From an uncultured bacterium (GTDB taxonomy: Bacteria; Verrucomicrobiota; Verrucomicrobiia; CAIQCK01), in the NCBI GenBank assembly GCA_903870275.1, contig CAIQCK010000002.1:82288-146287 (forward strand): a stretch of 64,000 nt of DNA. The letters are read 5' to 3'. This document shows positions 61,153 through 64,000 of this stretch, piece by piece. The notes below the pieces were generated by a model that was given only the letters and a program-made list of their open reading frames with translations, was not told where the DNA came from and searched no databases. The first letter of the stretch is position 1, and every line of letters begins with the position of its first letter. The position numbers were made by a program, and so were the translations under genes.

Positions 61153-61827
61153 TTACGGCAGTTCTTCGACCGTGATGTCCTTGTAGCTCGCCTCTGCCAC
61201 CGCGCCGCCGTGGATTTGCACGCCGATCAATCCGCACTGTTCGAGGCTCTCGTCCGGCTCGGTGTAATCCACCGTTTGCACGCCGTTGATCAAGAGCCGG
61301 ATGCGACGGCCTTCGCAACGGATGACATAGTCGTTCCAATCGCCGCGTTTGAGCACCTTGTTCACCTCGGTCATGTCGGCCTGCACCAGGATCTTTCGCC
61401 GGCGCGACTCGTCGTAAAGATTGCCCCAGTAAGTCGGATCGCCGATGTCGGCCTGGTAACCGATCATTTCGTTGGCCGGCTTGGTGGCGCGGCGGCTGCG
61501 GAACTGCACACCGCCGTTGATGAAGCCCGATGTGCCGGCCAGCTTGAACTTCAGCCGCAGCACGAAGTTGGTGTAGCTGCGCGTCGTGGCGAGAAACTCG
61601 TTGCGCGGCACTTTCTCCTTCAGCGAGCCGCCGACGAATGCGCCGTCCTCGATCCGCCAGGTTTTTTTCGTGTCGCCTTCCCAGCCGGCGAAGGTCTTGC
61701 CGTCAAAGAGGAACTTGCGGAAGCTGCCAATCAGTGGCTTGTCGCCGATGGCCTGTTTGTCGGTATCAGCGCCGAGCGAGGAGGCGATGGCGAACACGAA
61801 GGTCAAAACGGCAAGCAAGTTTTTCAT
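61153..61827 (-). CDS. DUF1080 (3-keto-disaccharide hydrolase) protein
   Basis: A 224-residue secreted protein with a signal peptide (LLAVLTFVFAIASSLGADTD). The DUF1080 pattern is plain: LFDGKTFAGWEGDTKKTWRI, EFLATTRSYTNFVLRLKFKL, INGGVQFRSRR, GDWNDYVIRCEGRRIRLLIN and CGLIGVQIHGG. The domain is a concanavalin-A-like fold. Some members cleave 3-keto-glycosides. It is the first gene of the minus-strand run with the GH35-like, sulfatase and fucosidase genes. No strong ribosome-binding site is visible before ATG 61827. Confidence 0.92.
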   Translation of the reverse strand: MKNLLAVLTFVFAIASSLGADTDKQAIGDKPLIGSFRKFLFDGKTFAGWEGDTKKTWRIEDGAFVGGSLKEKVPRNEFLATTRSYTNFVLRLKFKLAGTSGFINGGVQFRSRRATKPANEMIGYQADIGDPTYWGNLYDESRRRKILVQADMTEVNKVLKRGDWNDYVIRCEGRRIRLLINGVQTVDYTEPDESLEQCGLIGVQIHGGAVAEASYKDITVEELP

Positions 61828-61987
61828 GGTGAGAGAATTTGGTGGTTGTCAAATATCGCGGGCCGGGCCAAGTCTCAAGCGGAATCAGCATCCTCCCCGC
61901 CCCATGAAAGCGGCGTTTTCATGGCGATTCAGGAATTGGCTTTGGTTGAAGCGATGCGGCAACACAGCTTCTGTCGCCGGTTCGGCA

Positions 61988-63760
61988 TTATATGCAAGGG
62001 CCAAGGGCAAGGCGTTTGACGTTCAGCAGGTGCGTGAAGGTGACGTTGTCGGTCGTCGAGTTCCCGCCGAAAGTGCCGCAACCCAGCGTAAGTGACGGCG
62101 TCAATCCCGTCCCCAGGCCGATGCAGCCTTGCGCACCCGGCGCGTTCAGGAGGATGCGGCTGGTGGGAATCTCGTCACCAAACCGTCGCGCCAGAATTTC
62201 GCTGCGAGTGTGAATGATCGCCGTGTGCCCGATCCCCTGATGTTCCAAAATACGCCGGCAAAGCGCGATGGCCTGTTCCTCGCCCTTGACGGTGAACAAC
62301 GACAGGATGGGCGCAAGCTTCTCGGAACCGTAAGGGCCACGAATGTCAGCCGTCTCCGCGGGCACCACAATGAGGCGCGGCGGCGTCGCGCGGCGCAGGC
62401 CCGTCTTCTGGGCGATATAGGCGGCCGACTTGCCGATGAAAGCACGGTTCACCGCTGGGTGCGCCAGATCAAACGCCTGCGGCGTGAAGCGGTGAATCTC
62501 GTCGGGCGTCAGCAGCGTGGCACCTTGTGCTTCCAACTCCTGCACGAACGCGGCGCGCACGCTTTCGTCCACGACCAGGTTATTCTCGGAGCCGCAGATG
62601 ATGCCGTTGTCGAAGGTCTTGCTCCGCAGCACGGCGCTCGCGGCGGCAGCGAGGTCGGCGTCCGCGCACACCCACACCGGCGCATTGCCTGCGCCGACAC
62701 CGATGGCGGGTTTGCCAGACTTGTAAGCGGCCTCGACGATGCTTGGTCCGCCGGTGGCCAGAATCAGACCGACCTGCGGGTGCTTCATGAACGCGGCGGT
62801 TTTGCGCCGGTCGGTGCGGTTTGTCACCCATTGCACCAGATCCGCCGGCGCGGCGTGACAGGCCAGTGCCGACTGGATCAACGCACCGGTCATGTTGCCG
62901 ACATGAATGGCGTCGCGGTGGCAACTGTAGATCAGCGCGTTGCGGCTCTTGAGCGCGATGAGTGTCTTGAACACGATGGTCGAGACCGGATTCGTGACCG
63001 GGATGACGCCGAAGATCACGCCCACCGAGCTGGCGATCTCAACGACGCGTGTCGGGCCGATTTCCCTCAGGATGCCTGCGGCCTTCTGGTTCAGCAAACT
63101 GCGCAGCACGTCGCCGCAGGAAAATTGAATCTTCACCACTTTGTCCGCCGTCACGCCAATGCCGGTGTCGGCCACATTGGCCTCGGCCAGCTCCGCCGCA
63201 TGCGCCGCAACAGTGTCGGCGACGTCCTTTAGCAGCGCATCCACCCGTTCCTCCGGCCATGACACGAACGACTTCTGCGCCGCCACCGCCTGTGTTACCA
63301 TCCGGTTCGCCTCCAAGTCCGGCTCGTCGGCGATCAGATAATCCGTCATCAGCGCGTTCTCGCGGCGAATCTTGTGCGTGAGACCGCGACTGAACGCCAG
63401 CAGCAGCGCGTTACTCACAGCCGGGTTTTCCCTGGCGAGTCTTTCAAAATCGTCGCGAGAGAACCACCGCGCCTGCACGTCTGTGTGGGCGAACGCGCTG
63501 GCCGAACGCGGCTGGCCGTCCAGCAGGCTGAACTCGCCCAACAACTCGCCCGGTCCCAGATAACAAAGCTCGTGCTCCAGTGCGCCGGATTGTGTGCGCG
63601 CTTCCACCCGGATCTCACCGGTGTCGATCACATAAGCGCCATCGCCCGGATCGCCCTCGCGCATGATGCGGGAGCCTTTGGGAAATGAGACCGGTTGTAA
63701 AAACAACTCCACTTGTTGAAGGACCCCTGCATCCATCGAGGCAAACACATTTACATCCAT
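61988..63760 (-). CDS. cyclic-nucleotide-binding domain fused to CoA-acylating aldehyde dehydrogenase
   Basis: A 590-residue cytoplasmic protein. Residues 1-135 form a cNMP-binding domain (VELFLQPVSFPKGSRIMREG, phosphate-binding cassette GEFSLLDGQPRSAS with Arg85). Residues 150-590 are the acetylating aldehyde dehydrogenase fold as in the N-terminal half of AdhE or in EutE: VIPVTNPVSTIVFKTLIALK, CoA/NAD region ILATGGPSIVEAAYKSGKPA and catalytic Cys389 in FDNGIICGSE. No alcohol dehydrogenase domain follows. It converts acyl-CoA and aldehyde reversibly, perhaps lactaldehyde or acetaldehyde. ATG 63760 has AAGGAG 8 nt upstream, and the open frame to 63937 overlaps the insertion sequence. Confidence 0.88.
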   Translation of the reverse strand: MDVNVFASMDAGVLQQVELFLQPVSFPKGSRIMREGDPGDGAYVIDTGEIRVEARTQSGALEHELCYLGPGELLGEFSLLDGQPRSASAFAHTDVQARWFSRDDFERLARENPAVSNALLLAFSRGLTHKIRRENALMTDYLIADEPDLEANRMVTQAVAAQKSFVSWPEERVDALLKDVADTVAAHAAELAEANVADTGIGVTADKVVKIQFSCGDVLRSLLNQKAAGILREIGPTRVVEIASSVGVIFGVIPVTNPVSTIVFKTLIALKSRNALIYSCHRDAIHVGNMTGALIQSALACHAAPADLVQWVTNRTDRRKTAAFMKHPQVGLILATGGPSIVEAAYKSGKPAIGVGAGNAPVWVCADADLAAAASAVLRSKTFDNGIICGSENNLVVDESVRAAFVQELEAQGATLLTPDEIHRFTPQAFDLAHPAVNRAFIGKSAAYIAQKTGLRRATPPRLIVVPAETADIRGPYGSEKLAPILSLFTVKGEEQAIALCRRILEHQGIGHTAIIHTRSEILARRFGDEIPTSRILLNAPGAQGCIGLGTGLTPSLTLGCGTFGGNSTTDNVTFTHLLNVKRLALGPCI

Positions 63761-63875
63761 AACAACAACTCCTTTTCCCACAGTCGAAACCGCATGCGTG
63801 CCGGCCGAAACCGCGCGGAGACTGCACTCCGTGTCAGCCGCTGTCAAGCCGCAAGGCGGCGGTGTCGGAACTCCA

Positions 63876-64000
63876 TGAGAATGTCCCCCTTGTAACTCAA
63901 TAGAAATGTCCCCTTTGGGACGGGGTTGCGGTAGCAACTCCGGTCACAAGATGGAGACATTAACGATGAGTCGGAAGGAACGGGATCGGTTGACGATCAT
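63876..64000 (+). mobile_element. left end of an insertion sequence (partial)
   Basis: Two related short sequences, GAATGTCCCCCTTG and GAAATGTCCCCTTTGG, lie in tandem at about 63879-63917 as in IS ends. A transposase-like start follows at 63966. The element is cut by the window edge, so the second end and target duplication are not visible. Confidence 0.6.
63966..64000 (+). CDS. transposase, N-terminal fragment (runs off right edge)
   Basis: Eleven residues, MSRKERDRLTI, are visible before the edge. The basic start and the position behind IS-end-like repeats match transposases of the ISNCY/IS481-like type as I remember them. The family cannot be confirmed from this length. Confidence 0.5.
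   Translation, partial: MSRKERDRLTI

Overview
The window reads as a high-GC, Gram-negative chromosome segment, most likely from a Verrucomicrobiota bacterium of the Pedosphaera/Limisphaerales type. The assignment rests on gene content only: many large secreted glycoside-hydrolase-like proteins, an S1-type sulfatase, a DUF1080 protein, several Tat-exported 'cytoplasmic-type' enzymes (DegT aminotransferases, Gfo/Idh/MocA, DapA-like), serine/threonine-kinase and SUMF1-type domains on one polypeptide, and a PPi-type phosphofructokinase. No rRNA, tRNA or CRISPR array was seen.

Layout. 0-1.8 kb: end of an unknown gene, a nitrilase-superfamily hydrolase and a membrane protein. 1.8-11 kb: an apparent operon of three very large secreted polysaccharide-degradation proteins, the last a heparinase-like protein with a C-terminal FG-GAP/PQQ-like propeller. 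11-18.6 kb: SUMF1-like lipoprotein, divergent carbamoyltransferase, LeuB-type dehydrogenase, a double thioredoxin-fold/TPR protein without CxxC, and a Mut7-C protein. 18.8-20.7 kb: membrane Ser/Thr kinase with a SUMF1 domain. 20.8-25.9 kb (minus strand): ARPP-1-like protein, then a TRAP transporter set (TatT-like lipoprotein, DctP, fused DctQM). 26-28.5 kb: PPi-phosphofructokinase and a Gfo/Idh/MocA oxidoreductase, convergent on a strong bidirectional terminator. 28.7-35.3 kb: two giant secreted glycosidase-like proteins. 35.6-48.9 kb: two paralogous Tat-exported DegT aminotransferases, a DapA-like Tat protein, glycerol dehydrogenase, a discoidin-domain glycosidase and a Tat-exported sugar-isomerase-like protein, interspersed with TPR, winged-helix, OB-fold and HEAT proteins and an array of 21-bp repeats. 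49.6-53.9 kb: a 1423-residue receiver/coiled-coil/pseudokinase/SUMF1 protein. 54.1-56.7 kb: Tat Gfo/Idh/MocA, cupin and Rieske proteins. 56.7-61.8 kb (minus strand): DUF1080, GH35-like, sulfatase and GH29 fucosidase genes. 62-63.8 kb: a cyclic-nucleotide-binding domain fused to a CoA-acylating aldehyde dehydrogenase. The right edge enters an insertion sequence.

How the parts fit (inference): the secreted hydrolases, sulfatase and fucosidase suggest growth on sulfated, fucose-containing or uronate-containing polysaccharides. Sugar isomerase, oxidoreductase, aldehyde dehydrogenase, glycerol dehydrogenase, phosphofructokinase and the TRAP system could process the products.

The strongest unusual signal is at 47.4-48.95 kb. 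The sugar-isomerase-like gene has an in-frame TGA, the same frame continues for 53 codons with protein-like sequence, and a perfect 7-bp hairpin with a GGTC loop begins 13 nt after the TGA. That is the expected geometry of a bacterial SECIS element, so this may be an unrecognised selenoprotein. A second signal is a dispersed element in three copies that encodes a conserved short peptide (core KAVDSR), two of which end in a helix resembling the C-terminus of the local DegT proteins.
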